Source of the DNA: Homalodisca vitripennis
Lineage: Eukaryota; Arthropoda; Insecta; Hemiptera; Cicadellidae
Direction of reading: 5' to 3'
Assembly (NCBI RefSeq): GCF_021130785.1
Contig: NC_060215.1
Location: forward strand, 71,989,501 to 72,053,500
Length of the DNA stretch: 64,000 nt
Position 1 is the first letter of the stretch; each line of letters starts with the position of its first letter. The position numbers were made by a program, and so were the translations under genes. Below, in pieces: positions 1-14,039 of the stretch. The notes beneath the pieces were generated by a model. That model had not been told where the DNA came from, made no database searches, and saw only the letters and a program-made list of their open reading frames with translations.

Positions 1-1073
1 GGCCATATCGAGGCCAGGGCTTTTGACAATGGGAATTAGCACTTAACAAAAATAGCAAATACGGTGCACTTAATCGCGTTAGGAGGAGCGCCCATCTGTC
101 ACTTAGAGCCTGTACAGCAGCTCTAGACGCGCGTGAGCGCACCACAGTCGTTACGTGCAACACTTCTGATGATTATTGACATGGCTTTGATAAATCATAG
201 GTAGATAGATAAATTTAAACAAGTAATGGATTGGGCTTTTTAACATACTTAATGAAGTTTCAGGAAAGTTGCCAAATATTCTAACTAATAATATGATTGG
301 TTATTTTTCATTTAAATGAGAAGTATGTATACATTTAAATACTTGAACATAAAAATGAGGGAATTAAGATAATAAATGTCATGGAATTTAGATAAAAATA
401 CAGGATAAATTTAAATATATAATTTGAAATTTTAACTAGTGAATCGATTATAGAATGGAAATAAATGTTGGTTTCCAAAAATTTCGATTTCTAGTGTTCA
501 ATATTAAATAGTGTTGAACTAAAATTATATATATTATGTATAGAGCGTGTAAAATATCTGGATACCAACATTTCTTTAACCTTTACTAGTTCATTAACAA
601 AATTTCCACAGTATTATCTTAACTACTTAAATTACTGGCTATCTTAACTATTTTTTTCAATATCCATCACACGCCTACATTGGGGAGACCGTGGGGAGTG
701 TCTGGGAATCCTGAATGCATATAATTTAAATAGAGATAATATTATCAGGAGATAATGCCGGAAACCACACTTTAAAACTTTATTCATTACAAAATGGCGG
801 CTGTTGAAATAATCACAACATTGAACCTTAAAGAGCCGCATTGTATATTGCATAAATATTTTAGAAATCACCATAATAGAAAATAGCGCACTTTGTGTAC
901 GTACGTACTGAAAGTCCTTTGTGTATATGTGCACATTGGGAGGTACAGCCTACACGATGCTACGGTCTTTAGCCGTAACTCCCCATGTTTTATTAGTCAT
1001 GATTCGTTAATGATAAATAAATAAGGAATTAACATATATTAGTGTCGTTAAACTCAATAGGTTACAACATTGT
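1..1073. other. AT-rich non-coding, nothing recognised
   Basis: Short open frames here have no coding character. If exex continues to the left, this is intron. Confidence 0.5.
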
Positions 1074-1553
<480 letters not shown>

Positions 1554-4500
1554 TTTTAAATAACTCAATCCAAATAGAACCCACAAACATCCTGAGTAGC
1601 TAGAAGAAGTGTCACAGTAACATCATATTCTACACCTTAATGACATTTAACGAACCTAAGTCATAATTTTTTCACCTACCACATACAACAGTTACATGAT
1701 AATAAACGAGTGTCAACATGAAATTACCACTCGAATTCCAAATAATACAATGACAGTCTGTTGTGAGTTTATCATAGCCAACCATCATCATATAAGCGAG
1801 GACATAATTTTAGTGTCTTGTAAATTTATGATGTTTTAGGTTTCTTACTTGTTTGACCTATGTTATTACCATCAACGGTACCAACATATTCCGAAGTGTT
1901 TGATAGAAAATGTAAGTTTCCTGACTAACGTATGGTTCCGTGACTGAATATGGTTTACATAAATCGAAATAGGTCTCTTACACTGTAATTAGGGATCGTT
2001 AAGGTGAGATAACAGTCAAATGTATGAAGGGGCCTGTTTCATAAGAATTCAATTTTACCCAATGTATTCGTTGAAATATTTAGTATAATCATCATATTAC
2101 AGACTTCATAAATAGTTACTTTACCAAAATCTCTTAAAAGTGTAAGTTTTTATGATGTATTACATTCACAAGCTTAGAATGTATTACAAACTACGTGTGG
2201 GAAATATGGTTAACAGTGCCGTTGATGGCAGTGGAGCGGTGGAGATTTATGAATATTTGGGGGAAACACCTCTCCCTTCCTCGGCTCTTGATTTATATGT
2301 GCCCCAACGGGAAAATTCTGCCGATTCATTTTAAGAATGGCTGAGGTGTAAAGCTAGAGAGCATTGTCGATCCGAGCAAAACTTTCTCGGTAATGGTTCT
2401 GCACGTTGGAGTTATGTTGAATCATTTTCGTGTTTTCCCGCGTGAACTTGAAAATGTGACTCCATAATCGCTTTAAGTGACAAAATATCTTTGTGTAAGT
2501 CCTCGAATTCAACGCAAATATAAGATTTATCAAAACTACGTGAAATATTGCAACTAGAAGATGCACATTAAAATATTACTACTTTCTGCAGAGAATATGT
2601 GTTTAAAGCCTAAAAAATAACTTAAAAGATGATTATAGGTTATTTTATAAGACATAACCGTGTTAGAGAAATATATGGCCCCACTTCATAGTGGTCTTTT
2701 AGAATAAGGAAGGTCTTCGGTAGGGATTTGGTAGTCGTATTTGGCCTTACTGGACAGAGATAGCAGTGGAGAGTATTCTTTTACATAAACTATTTTAACT
2801 CTGCCATCGCTTTAATAATACACGTTTACTGTTTGTATTGATTCGTAGACCGAAATGTTACACATAAACATAAAAATTACGAAATCAAATGTAAAGTCAT
2901 ATAATATTAACAGGTTCTGTAATAATAATAATAATAAGGTATCCGTAGTAATAATTGAAAATGGGTTCTAAAACTAGAACGTTTAGAGCAATGATAATTG
3001 TATGCTTAAATTTAGAGAAAGCGTAATTATCTGATATTGTAAATAAAATAATACAAGAACACGGAATATTCCCTTTTTTAGACCCTTTTAAAACAAATAA
3101 ATAAAACATACACATAATAAAAGTAGTTACGAGTTAGACGTTTTTGTTCGCCAAAAAAGTGAAAAAGATGTTCCATCAAGGAAATAACTGAAAGAACTAA
3201 ATATATCTGAACTCGTGGATAAAATGTACAACTCCCTCCCCCTTTTGGCAAGCCCACCACTGAATCAATGGCGCCACCAAGATTTATTCTTCCATTCTCA
3301 GATTTAAATCCACCACTAAACTGGCTACCAGGAATGCTGGTACGGCCTAAATTCATTTTCTCGCTTTTTAATATTTAGCACAATAACTTCACTAAACAAA
3401 ATTACGGTAAATTACGGTTTCCAATTTGGAATGTTTCGTCTTCCAGCCAAAGTAATGTATTTTGTTTTGGATATACTAGATAGATTTTACACATATTTGC
3501 ACAAATAAATCCATCATATTTCTGAAATTTTGTATTCAGTTGTTTTTAATGATATGCGCAATTTATATCTTATTCTGTACAAAGTCTTGCTCAAAGTTCT
3601 GTGTGAGTTTAACAGAAATAGATATGTGTTAACCCCTACGCCTGTGCATTGGCTTCACCTTATCGTTCTATGTAATTCGCCTTCTCTTGATTTTTCTTTA
3701 AGATATTAGTTTCAGTGAAATAAAATTTGTTTGAGCATACCATAATGCGAATCGTACATTCCACAACATTAGTAAGCACAAATCGTATCTTTTATAATGA
3801 AAAATGTGCGGTACTCACTTTACCCAACAACGTTTTACAGTTATAAAACTATAGTTATTTATTCGCACTATTTTGCAATAAAGTATTGCTAAAAGATTGT
3901 TGGTAATGCTTATACAATATTATACTTTCTTTTATTCAATATTATGCATTTTTCGTATCAGCAGTGAATTAAAGGAACGGGAAGACAAGGAGCCAGCATC
4001 TCCCAAGGTTCGGAAAACTTATAAAATTCTTTGGTTAGAGATCTACTATATATTACCATTAAGCAAAACTATATCTTATGCCTCATAATTTCAAGTGTTT
4101 TATTTAAACATAAACTACGGTGTAAGAGTCCTTAACAACCCATACTAAAATGTGCCCATGAATAGCACGACTTCCCCGATACATTTCCGATATGATAATT
4201 TCCGCCAGGCGACGAGTAGCTAGGCTAAAGTATTTAAGGCCACACTCGTCACAAATTTTGATAAACTACACGTTTACCTAACAGAAAAGAACGCAATAAA
4301 AAAACTATGATTTAAACGGGTTAAAGTCAGAAAGCCCTTTTACAGAGAACATTTTAAAATTTGTTCGGATACAACTTCTAAGATAGCTCCCTACACATTA
4401 GAAATAATAATGTAATATTATTATAGACTAAAAAGCATAAAATAGAAAAAAATTGTAGAAAAAATGCAATTTTACAGTTTTCATAAAAAAAAACAGTTCT

Positions 4501-5289
4501 TTAATTTAAGAATAACTTTGGTCTCTTTCTACATAGAAATATTGTAAAAATATAACTGAAATAGCCATGTATCGTGCTTGGGTAAAATTATAGTATATTT
4601 AACATTATTGAATACTTTGCAGTGTTTCAGACCGCCCCGACTAAAATGTCTAGCGGTCAAACGGCTAACTGCAGAGGTTAGTTGTAAAGAACTCCCCACA
4701 AGATGGGTCTAACTAAGTCTAATAAGTGACATCTGTACATTATGTAATTATTACTCTCTTTGTTTAACGCTTCTAATGTAAAACAAAGTTTAATATTGAC
4801 TGTGCAAATATGGATTATGATTCAGAAGAAAATATATTACCTTTGCTATCAGTAGCTAAAATTAAGCCTACATTTATGAACTGAATTTTTTCAAAGTATA
4901 AATATAATTTCTTTTAAAATACGCTTGTCAGACATCTTAGAAATATTTGTAAGCCTTTAAAATTAGGTGTTTGTATTTGTTCCGAAAAAAAATCAGTTTA
5001 AGTTCTGGCTCTGTTTAAGTTCTTATATGACTGTCAAAAATATTTATTTTACTGCTAACCTATTTTAAGATCACTAACAAATAAAGAGCATTTTGAACAT
5101 AAGTCTGAATTATAAACTGGTATGGTGGGTCAGAATTTTGGCCTGTGGCATGACAATAGACAGACTCAGATTTTATAAAACGTACCAAAACTGTGATTCA
5201 TTTCCGGAGAAGATACTTGAGTTTAGTAAATCTTCAACTAAATGTTTGCATAAATCTCCTAGTGTGCGGTACTTGGACCAAAATGTGCA
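1554..5289. other. AT-rich non-coding stretch
   Basis: No coding exon, RNA gene or transposon end recognised. A locally GC-richer 110-bp patch at about 3230-3340 can be read on the minus strand as a short Gly-rich frame, but I do not recognise it. Confidence 0.4.
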
Positions 5290-5610
5290 ATAAACCGGTG
5301 CAGATGATAGCTCCAGTGCTCGCAGGGATCGCTAGAGATGGCGGAGCAATCTTGGTAGAATCGGGGTATCACTGGCTTCATGTGAAATTAATATTTGGAA
5401 GGGATCCGAGAGGGGTGGAAGGGGAGTGGGGTTGAATTGTTTTTAGTCCTATAATTACCATGGCAACCAAGTAGGGGCGGGAGGAGAAGCCGTGTGGAAA
5501 AATGTGATTCACAATGGACGCTACAGCTTCCGAACTCGGCCGATCCGAGCTGTGTCGACACTGCCATCGCCTCCTGCCACAGGCTGCAGTCGTCGCAGAA
5601 CTATCGCTCT
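5290..5610. promoter_or_regulatory. GC-rich island with an X-box-like site (candidate enhancer)
   Basis: The block stands out sharply from AT-rich flanks and has no long shared open frame or repeat structure. At 5454-5467 it holds ATTACCATGGCAAC, close to the RFX X-box palindrome (GTNRCC, short spacer, RGYAAC). It lies in what is probably an exex intron. Function is inferred from composition and motif only. Confidence 0.25.
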
Positions 5611-7690
5611 ATAACTACATCTCATCATTCACCATACATCTCCATTTATGTATCTTCTACTTCGGTAAACTCAGCGCTAATAGGTTCTCGTTGTATACAA
5701 CTTTGACAATCAGATATATAATCTCCAATAAAAGCTTGTACGTTTAATTAATACATAATTCCATATCGATAAATATAAATAGTTCAGCATGCAACTTATA
5801 CTTACTAGTGTGTCAAACCCAGTGCAATATGTTTATCTACGGTTTACCTGAATGATAGGTTCAATTCATTCTGTCGAATATTATTCACCACTGGAAAGCT
5901 TTAATTTTTTTACTAAATAATCAATGTTGCAACTGTATTACTTCAGTTATGTACTAATTAAAGCCTCTATTGGAGTAAATTTAAAAAAAAACGCAAGACA
6001 ATTTTAGACACTCAGTTTTTATACGATTTTAGTAATTTATGGATTAAAACTATGATATTGATTTCCATAAATTTTCTCTATCGGAAATTTCAGTATAAAT
6101 ATATTAAATTCATAACAAATTATTGTACTTCAGACCCCAGCCTGTGTACCAATTATATAAATTTCGTTTAAATAAGTGGATGATTCAAGTAGGAAAATGT
6201 GCAGACAAAGCACAAGAAATGGTTAGAATTTTTAAATTCTTATGGTCATAATTATGGCATATTACTGTGATGCGATCAGGTTTTAAGTGTTTTTTTTTTT
6301 TAATTTAGAGTCACATCCTATTCAGATACATTCTCTATAGAGATAAAGTACAAAGTTTTGACTATTACACGAGGATTATATGCATTTAAAGTAGTCAATT
6401 TTGGGAAATTTTATAATGAGAATCACGGGAGCATAATGCAATGAGGAAAAGTGTTTAAATCAAACATGACTTAGAACAATTATATTTTAAAAATAAAATA
6501 GGGCTTAAGAAAACTATTGATATTACAATTAAATATCAGTGAGGAATAGTTATGAATGTATTTTTTTACTACTTGCCACTTCAAATGTCTAAAATTCATT
6601 GTGGTATGATAAAAGAAAATTCCCGATTTAACTGATTTCAAGATTTCTAATAGAGTATCTTAAAGGGCTGCGGCAATGAAATTCCTCAAAAATTAACTAA
6701 CGGAACTAAAATTGACCAGAAACATCTTAATATGTTCTACAGCCAAAAGAATTTTTATGTATTCTTGGAATAAACGTACTTAAAATAATGTAAATTATAT
6801 TGAGTTTAACTTCAGTTAAAGTAAAAATGTAATTTGTTTTCCATTCCAATTGAATATTTAAAATAGGTATAGCTAGCATTTCCATTGAATTCAGTTTTTT
6901 GTTTTTGTGTGATAAGAGGGAGTGATAAGGGGAGACCAAATATACTTCAAAAAATCTAAATGTATTTATCATTCAAGAATTCTCGTCAAGAAGAAAATTG
7001 TGTATTTTTAAGTCCTCACTCACACCCTATATGGGAATACTTTCGGATGCTTGATACATACAATCTGTCAGTTATATGACATTTCTCTACTTTAAATAGT
7101 TTTTATCAAATTATATATTCATATCATAAATTTGAACCACTTATAATCTCCATAAACCTATACTTATTTACTAGTTCCGTTGCTTTGGGGTTTAGAAGCA
7201 AACATGTAAATATGTGTTTAGAATAGGTAAATAAATATAAAAATACACACCATTGAGGTAACAGGCATTTAGTTTTCCAAATGTATTTACAGTATTTTTA
7301 TCTAAAAAAATTCAAACAAAAGATACTAAATCAAAATTATTCATATTCTGTCGTGAAATTCAAACCTTAGGAGAAAAAGTTAAAATGTGTTTTTATCTCC
7401 ACAGAATTAATAAATAAGTATATTCTGTAATATTATATGTTTTAGCTGTCTCACTCGTAATTTTCCTATCTTCATGGGATAAGAAATTGCAGCTCTGTTA
7501 AGTAAAAGTCATAAAATATGAGAATAACATATCGTCATAAACTTTGGTTCACAAACGTGAAAAGCCACGAAAAAATAATTTAAAAAGGTTCTCAGTGCAG
7601 AATAAAGTAATATAGAATACAATACATTACTGAAATAGCAGTCTCAATGAATAACACATCTTGCAATAACATTTTACAATAATGTAACAT
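5611..7690. other. AT-rich non-coding stretch
   Basis: Nothing recognised beyond homopolymer runs such as the T-run near 6291-6302. Confidence 0.4.
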
Positions 7691-7836
7691 AAAGGCCCGT
7701 ACTCAGACCGGTTTTTTTCGAACAATTTAACGGGGCCCGGATCCCGTAACACGTCTATTTGAATGGACCGTGTGGACGAACGTCGGTGGCGGGGCCCGGG
7801 CGAATACCTTTTCCGGGGCCCGCCGGTGACATAATA
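7691..7836. repeat. Very GC-rich insert with three GGGGCCCG boxes, possible transposon end
   Basis: About 140 bp beginning AGGCCCGTACTCAGACCGG. It contains CGGGGCCCGG-type boxes near 7732, 7790 and 7814, far above the local GC level. It sits directly beside a SINE. The start resembles a terminal inverted repeat, but I find no matching inverted copy or target-site duplication nearby, so it may be a truncated element end. Confidence 0.3.
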
Positions 7837-7867
7837 CCTCGCGCTGTTTATTAATGAAGACTCTACT

Positions 7868-8022
7868 AGTCCTCGTGCATATCTTATCAAACAGAATAAT
7901 GGAAGAGTAGGCACAATACAGTGTTAATAAACTGCTACGGTAACAGATAGGATTTGAACCCACGTTATTTCTAATACAGATCCCAAACCTTACGCTTTAT
8001 ACCGCGAGGCCACTGGCTCTAC
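7868..8022 (-). mobile_element. tRNA-derived SINE, decayed copy
   Basis: On the minus strand this reads as a tRNA-like head with B box GGTTCAAATCC (7950-7960) and a mutated A-box region (AGTGGCCTCGCGG, just below 8013). A body follows with the same landmarks as the SINE at 55013-55260: CTGTTTGATAA, a TATTCTG segment and a stretch ending at GTGC. No poly-A tail is left; the GC-rich insert at 7691-7836 lies where the tail should be. Confidence 0.75.
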
Positions 8023-8815
8023 CTCAGCCAGAATAGCAAATACAACACGTGCCTAAAGGCCAATGTAAATAGAACAGAAAATGCTTGACAAAAGTTTTAG
8101 AACGTATAATTTGAACCTTTTAGTTTTCATAATTTTACATTCCACCGTTTTTCTATGCAAATGTGTCGCATAATAATGTGAAAGTGACTATATTTGCTTG
8201 GAATCTGTTTAGAAAGGAATTTATTTTTCAAAGCTAGTACATTGTCACATTGATAATATGTATTATTGACTCATTAGAGTTGCCGTACAGCATATTTAGT
8301 ATTTTCCATGTTGCTTAAAATGTATTCGTATGATTATGTACGCCTTATGTTTCCATTATTTTGAAAGGATAATAATATTCCGGATATTTTGCCATCGTTA
8401 TTACAAGAAGTCAAATAAAAATATACACTAGTAGCAAATGTCCAAAATTCGAATATTCTTTTAAAGCATACATTGCAATAAAAAATTACAAATTGCCGTT
8501 ATATTGTTCAAAATTCTAGTTTATAGGATGACGCATTGTCACTTCACTAAGATTATATTGATGAGTAGATAATTATGGTTACGGTTAAACTAAAGCACAT
8601 TAGAGAGGAAAGGAACAGGAGCTTAAAATGTTTAATAATTTTACTCATTTTTAAACATTAATCTAAATAATAAAACAGTTTATGAAATTAGATCCATTTT
8701 AGAAAACAGAGAGCGATCTCGTGAACGCTTCACAGATCGCGCAGAGAGACAAGGTAGTAATGTGAACAATTTGCAATTTAAAGTAACCAGCTTTATTAGC
8801 AAGTCGCAATTTCAA
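8023..8815. other. AT-rich non-coding stretch
   Basis: No supported feature. Confidence 0.4.
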
Positions 8816-9070
8816 GTGAGATGGTGTATAATTCGCAATTCGCAGGTTGTAGCGAGGACGGAGGGGTGGGAGGGAGGGATCGCTCCCAATTAGCAACCCC
8901 CTCCCACCCACCCATTGTGAGCCAATCAGAATAAAACCAAGTTGAGGTGTGGGCACAGTAATCTGTACCTTGACTCTCGCACCCCGTCCCTTGTTCCTGT
9001 CATAACCGGGTCTCCGGAATGGCAATGAAGGAAGATCTTGATCCTGGCCTCTGCCGAACGTGCTGTACTC
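8816..9070. promoter_or_regulatory. GC-rich island with CCAAT and homeodomain-type sites
   Basis: The block includes a G-rich run (GGAGGGGTGGGAGGGAGGGA, 8859-8878) closely followed by its C-rich counterpart near 8898-8913. AATTAGC lies between them and GCCAATCAG at 8921-8929. The G-rich and C-rich runs could pair with each other. No coding or transposon signature. Candidate regulatory element by composition only. Confidence 0.22.
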
Positions 9071-11439
9071 TGCAAGATATACAACCTTGTAAACTAAGGC
9101 TCTGTTGCAAAGAAGTATCAGCTCAGTGATTCCATTGCGTCGAGTCTCATTCTATTATTTAATCATCTTCTGCAGTAAAATTATGAGTAATTTTACCTGC
9201 AATATACAAGTTATCCTGGAGGAGCGGGACGGGAGCTTTTCATAGTACTGCCGACATAACCTCTAGTAGTTAGTGACTGAATGCCCAACATTTTCTTTAT
9301 GAAGAGACCAGAAATATTTTTTTTACGCTCTAATTTCTTTCTTCTCATTACTCTTTCCATACAGTCAAATCTATCACGTATTTCCAATAACAGTTCTTTT
9401 AAAAATTATAAATTCGAAAATATACTATGTTAAAATATATAATAAAGGAAAAACATCCCTTTCTAAAGCAATATCTGGGCCTTAATCTGGCGCTGACTGT
9501 TTATTAAAGTACTATCGGAATATATTACTCTTGGGAGGCTAACACCTTGGATTAAATCCCTCCTATACTTTTATGGTACCTGAAGTTTTTCTGTCGTGCA
9601 ATAAGCGAATATTTTGGCTGAACTTACCTGTATGTCCTGATAATGAAGCTTACATGCTTTTGTCCTGTCGCAGTCCATAAAAATTAGTTAAATGTTTACA
9701 TTTCGGGCTTCCTAAGGCGAAAGAAAAAATCTTTAGAGGAAAGGAATTAAGGAGGAATTAATAAAGGCCGTAGGAGAAAGGTTTTGTAAATGGCATGAGA
9801 GTGGAGTGGGGATTACTATCCCGTTCTAAAAACTAAATGCATACGTAATCTGAGTAAGAAGAGAAGAGAAAACATATAGCTTTGATATTATGCTCTTGAC
9901 AATGTAGGTTTCTGGGGTGGACAAAACACTTAACGATTGATAAAACGCTATCGAACTCGCAGATGGAAGATCTTGAAAGACATATTGGTTTTAGAAGTAA
10001 AAAGGTTTGTTTAGGAAGGATAGAAAGAGGGTGTCTACATAAAAAAGTGAAAGAAAGAGAAGCATTAGCAATATTTGGCTAATGTTGGCTAATAACAAGA
10101 GGGGTATTATGGAAACCAGTAAAGAGTATGGCAAAGAGAAGACCTGAAGAATACTGTTCTAGAAGAAGTTATGAAAGTTTCTGAGTTTGTGAAAAAGATG
10201 CCGGATATTATTATCTACAACTTAAATTCCAAATAAATAGATGAAGTATCATAGAACAGGCAGGAGAGATCTGTATGGAATTGATAATAGGCTCAAATAT
10301 AAAGATATAAGAGGAGGAAAAATATTAGAGGGCAAGTTTTTTTAGTTGTGGAATGCTTGTTGGCCAATATTACAAAGACGTTATAAATATCAAAATTCTG
10401 ATGTTGTTAACATTTCCGTTAAGTTCTTTTATACCCCTTACTGAATTAAAAGTATTTTTTTTATTTTTCAAATTAATTTAATATAGTTTCAAAGTTTATT
10501 ATTATAGTATAACCTAAAACCTAATGTTTTACTTTACATCATTCATTGTGATTAAATAGCCTTTTGGCCCTAAATAAATCATGTATACTCTTGTAATTTC
10601 TCCCTTCATTCTTTCCTTTTTTGTGGGTGGGAGAGGGGTTCATAATTCTACATATTTATGTTTGCTGTATTTTCTTCAGTGTTACTAATTAATTTACTTA
10701 TGTGCATTGCCTTGTTTTAAAAGATTTTTTATAAAATTTTTAACACGACAGTTAATTTTGACTTGCTCATAGTCTTAATTATTTTCTCTTGATTATCAAA
10801 GTTTATGATTGTTTACAGTTTACCTGTATTTAATATTAATATCACCTAAAGTTGATATTTTTTGTTATGAAGAAATAAAACATATTTCATTGAAGTTGGA
10901 AAAAATTAAATGCGTATAATTTGTATATAAACTTTTCTCTGCAAACAGGCAATTGGTCTATGCAGTAAGTAATTCCTTAAATTATAGTTGTAATTCCCTA
11001 TGTAAATTTCAAGGGAGTATAGACATGTTTGTACCTGGTGTTGTATAAAATGATTTTACTCGAACGTCTTTTGGCCTGTTACTTTTGAAAAATGTAGGTT
11101 ATTTAGCATATATCATAGTTTGTCAGGTACAAAGTATTAAGAAATCATACGTATAACATGAAAAACACATCCATTTAATCGCCAACTACACTAATACTGT
11201 TTATTTAGTAAATAAAGAGAAAAATTGCAATGGCAGGTATATTTACGACTATACTTACGATTTCTGTTTTTTATTTATTTTTTTTTTTTAGGATTATATT
11301 TTCTTACGTTATCAGAACAACGTCTCCTGTACTATTGTATGGAAGAGAGTTGAATGTCCACTAATGATAGTTTTTTGTTTGTGTGTGTGAGAGAGAGAAG
11401 GTGAATATACTGGTAGATTACAGTGCAGCAGTACCAGTA
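9071..11439. other. Non-coding; includes a purine-skewed stretch at 9720-10420
   Basis: The segment 9720-10420 is unusually rich in AAG/GAA/GAG on the plus strand, as decayed coding sequence often is. All frames are broken and I recognise no protein family. The rest is AT-rich and featureless. There is a short GAGAGAGAG run at about 11389-11397. Confidence 0.3.
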
Positions 11440-11870
11440 GTGCAGTAGTGACACTGTAGCCAAGTTACAATCGCAGTGTGTTGATGAGCGCGTTGTTAGC
11501 TGTGAAGGAGCAAGCCAGTGAGGCCACCGAGCTCCCGTTTGACGCGGTCACTGATGAAGCACATCTGCTGATTGCTTTGTGCTACCGCCCTGGCCGGCTA
11601 ATAAAGTGTTTATTTTTAGCGAATCAATGGTACAGAACAATGATTAGCGCTTTGGCGGGACTGGAGCCGTTAAAGATGTGCGCAAACACGCCGCCCAATG
11701 CCCAATCACCGGCTACGGTTTAACCGGTCATAATAAGATTACTCTTCTGATGTGATCCGGCAGACAATCGCATATTGTGGGTGGGAAGGGGGGTGTACTA
11801 GGGTGCGGGCGGCATGGTAGGGGTGCCCGGCTCGCTGATTAATGCGGATTACAAAAATGTTTTGTGAAAA
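11440..11870. promoter_or_regulatory. GC-rich island dense in homeodomain-type sites (candidate enhancer)
   Basis: About 430 bp of GC-rich unique sequence holding TAATAAA (11599-11605), GTTTATTTTTAG (11608-11619), AACAATGATTA (11636-11646), TGATTAAT (11836-11843) and GGATTA (11846-11851). A GGGTGGGAAGGGGGG run lies near 11779-11795. An open frame at 11478-11723 shows no family resemblance. A cluster of homeodomain and SOX-like sites in the presumed intron of a neural homeobox gene suggests an enhancer, but this is inference. Confidence 0.3.
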
Positions 11871-12607
11871 AACAAACAGTAAATGGCAGGGGTGGATTAC
11901 GAGCACCAGTTTACCTTAATGGAAATTCAATTATAAAATAGGGTTTGGAATTCGGCTCCTGCTGTTGCCGTATTGATCTCAGGACTTGCTTCCGAATCAG
12001 AAGAAAATTCCGTTAAAAATATAAAATGTTTTTATGTTCACATACACTATTAATTGAGAAATGAAAATGTAAAAAATCTCATTGCACTATGTAGAGCTGT
12101 GTTTTATGTGTTTAACTTACAGAGCGTTGACCCCTCTACCTTCATAAACTTAACATGTGACGTACTTTCAATTTAAAAATCTGCGTGAGAAACTAGAAAA
12201 TGTCAAGAAATAGGTCATTTCACATTGTATATTTACTTGTATTTCCACTAAACATTGTTAAATGAAATTAGTTTAACAACTTTTTATCCATCACAGCACA
12301 ATGAAAGCTTTGAAGCCAATAATGAAAAATGTAGTAATAATAATAGATTAAGCAATGACAAACATTATATTTATCTGTATTTCCCACAATAACTATCTTT
12401 TACAAAACCAAATCATTAATTAGTTTGTTCCAATTTTCTCTTTTATGCCGATCTTTTAAATTGTAGTATTTATGAGGTAACTACATAATTTAATACTGAA
12501 TCTTTTTTTCATTTGTGAATAATAATAACAACAAATACACCGATACTATTAATACAAAATCCTGAGTGGGCGGTCATGAATGACATGAAAACTAAGAGAA
12601 GAGATTT
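11871..12607. other. AT-rich non-coding stretch
   Basis: No supported feature. Confidence 0.4.
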
Positions 12608-12736
12608 AGGATAATGTTTTAATATTAAAGTTCCAATGATCTACCTATGCAGGATAATGACTTAATAATAATGTTCCAACGATCTAACAATCCAGGATAA
12701 TGACTTATTAATAAAGTTCCAATGATCTAACCATGC
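12608..12736. repeat. 43-bp tandem repeat, three copies
   Basis: Copies start at 12608, 12651 and 12694. Each begins AGGATAATG and contains GTTCCAAYGATCTAMC. The copies are diverged by a few substitutions. A fourth partial start (AGGATAGT) lies near 12749. Confidence 0.85.
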
Positions 12737-14039
12737 ATCTAGAAGATCAGGATAGTACAAGTGATGGCTCATAATCGCATTCCATGCAAAGCCTCTTTCA
12801 TCATTTAACCCTTCTAAAAACAAATGAATAAGAAGAGTAAAAGTTATGTGAACTATAGTTTTTTATTTCATTTTAAGTTAAAAACAAACTCAGTCCGAAA
12901 TAAAGTGTTAAACGCCTCCTTTTTTCTTTAAGTACAATTAAATGGAATGATTTAGTATAACAACGTACCATGTAAATTATAACCTCGTATAATTTACTAA
13001 GCACAGCCAGTACTTGTGTTATTTTGTAACCGAAATTCTTGAAGGTTAGGTCTTTCGTATATTTCAGTCTAGAAGGTTTGACCATGTTATTCGCATGCTG
13101 GGTAACGTGTACGTGTTCTCCGTGATCAATCTAGAAACAAGAAGAGAAGTCTGATGTTCCGCAGTTGTATAGGAGGCTTTATCACTACCTAAAAAATCGT
13201 AGGAATTGAGAAAAACCCGTTTTAGTAATAGAGTCAGATGAATGTCTATGCAATTCAAAGATTAAAATAAAACTGTAGGTCCATCATATTATCTGGTTAC
13301 GGATGTATTTCTCAATTAGGTACTTTATTTAAAAACCAGTTGACCTCAGATAGCAAACAAGACTACAAAGGCCATCGAAAATCCCTCTAAGCACCAACTA
13401 CCCAAAACAAAGAAGGGTATGAACCATCCCCTTTAAAAATGTTTAAACGTGCCATTAGCACACAAGCATAGTATTCGAACCAACAAAAGGTTATATTTTA
13501 AACAAAACTTCTTCTCTAATACTGTTTGCTTTTAACTCATTGTCATTAAAGGTTCCATTCGAAAGGAAGCTTTGTGTCTTCAGTTTAAAAAGTATAAATT
13601 GCCCATAATTTTGTTGACATTGCAATGTTTATTACTGTACAGTATACGTCTATGCCTAAATTGTTAAAATAAGATGGAGACAAAGTTGAATAGTTTTATG
13701 TTGAAAATCATATAAATACGAATTAACTAATCAGACTTTATACATTTTGTTGATTAAAATTTCGTCATACAATTCTACAAATTTAAAAATGTTTTGGGTT
13801 GGTTGTGCAATCTTTTTGTGTTTGCTCACAACCATAATGAGTTATGATAGTACACCATAGATATTTTACTGTCACCATTTAAAATTAACATGTAGACTGT
13901 CAATGTCCTAATATAAATGATATTCTGATTTTATACTTTTAATTGATTAATACGTTTACTGAGGTACTGTAAAAAGGCTGATAGACATGCAGTGGCCTTA
14001 GTTGAGCCGCAGTCAACCTTTCAATAGTCTGCATAATAA
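12737..14039. other. AT-rich non-coding stretch
   Basis: No supported feature. Confidence 0.4.

Noticed and set aside
3078..3356. Gly-rich minus-strand frame as an exon
   Set aside because: Not recognised, low-complexity, and without convincing splice sites on both sides.
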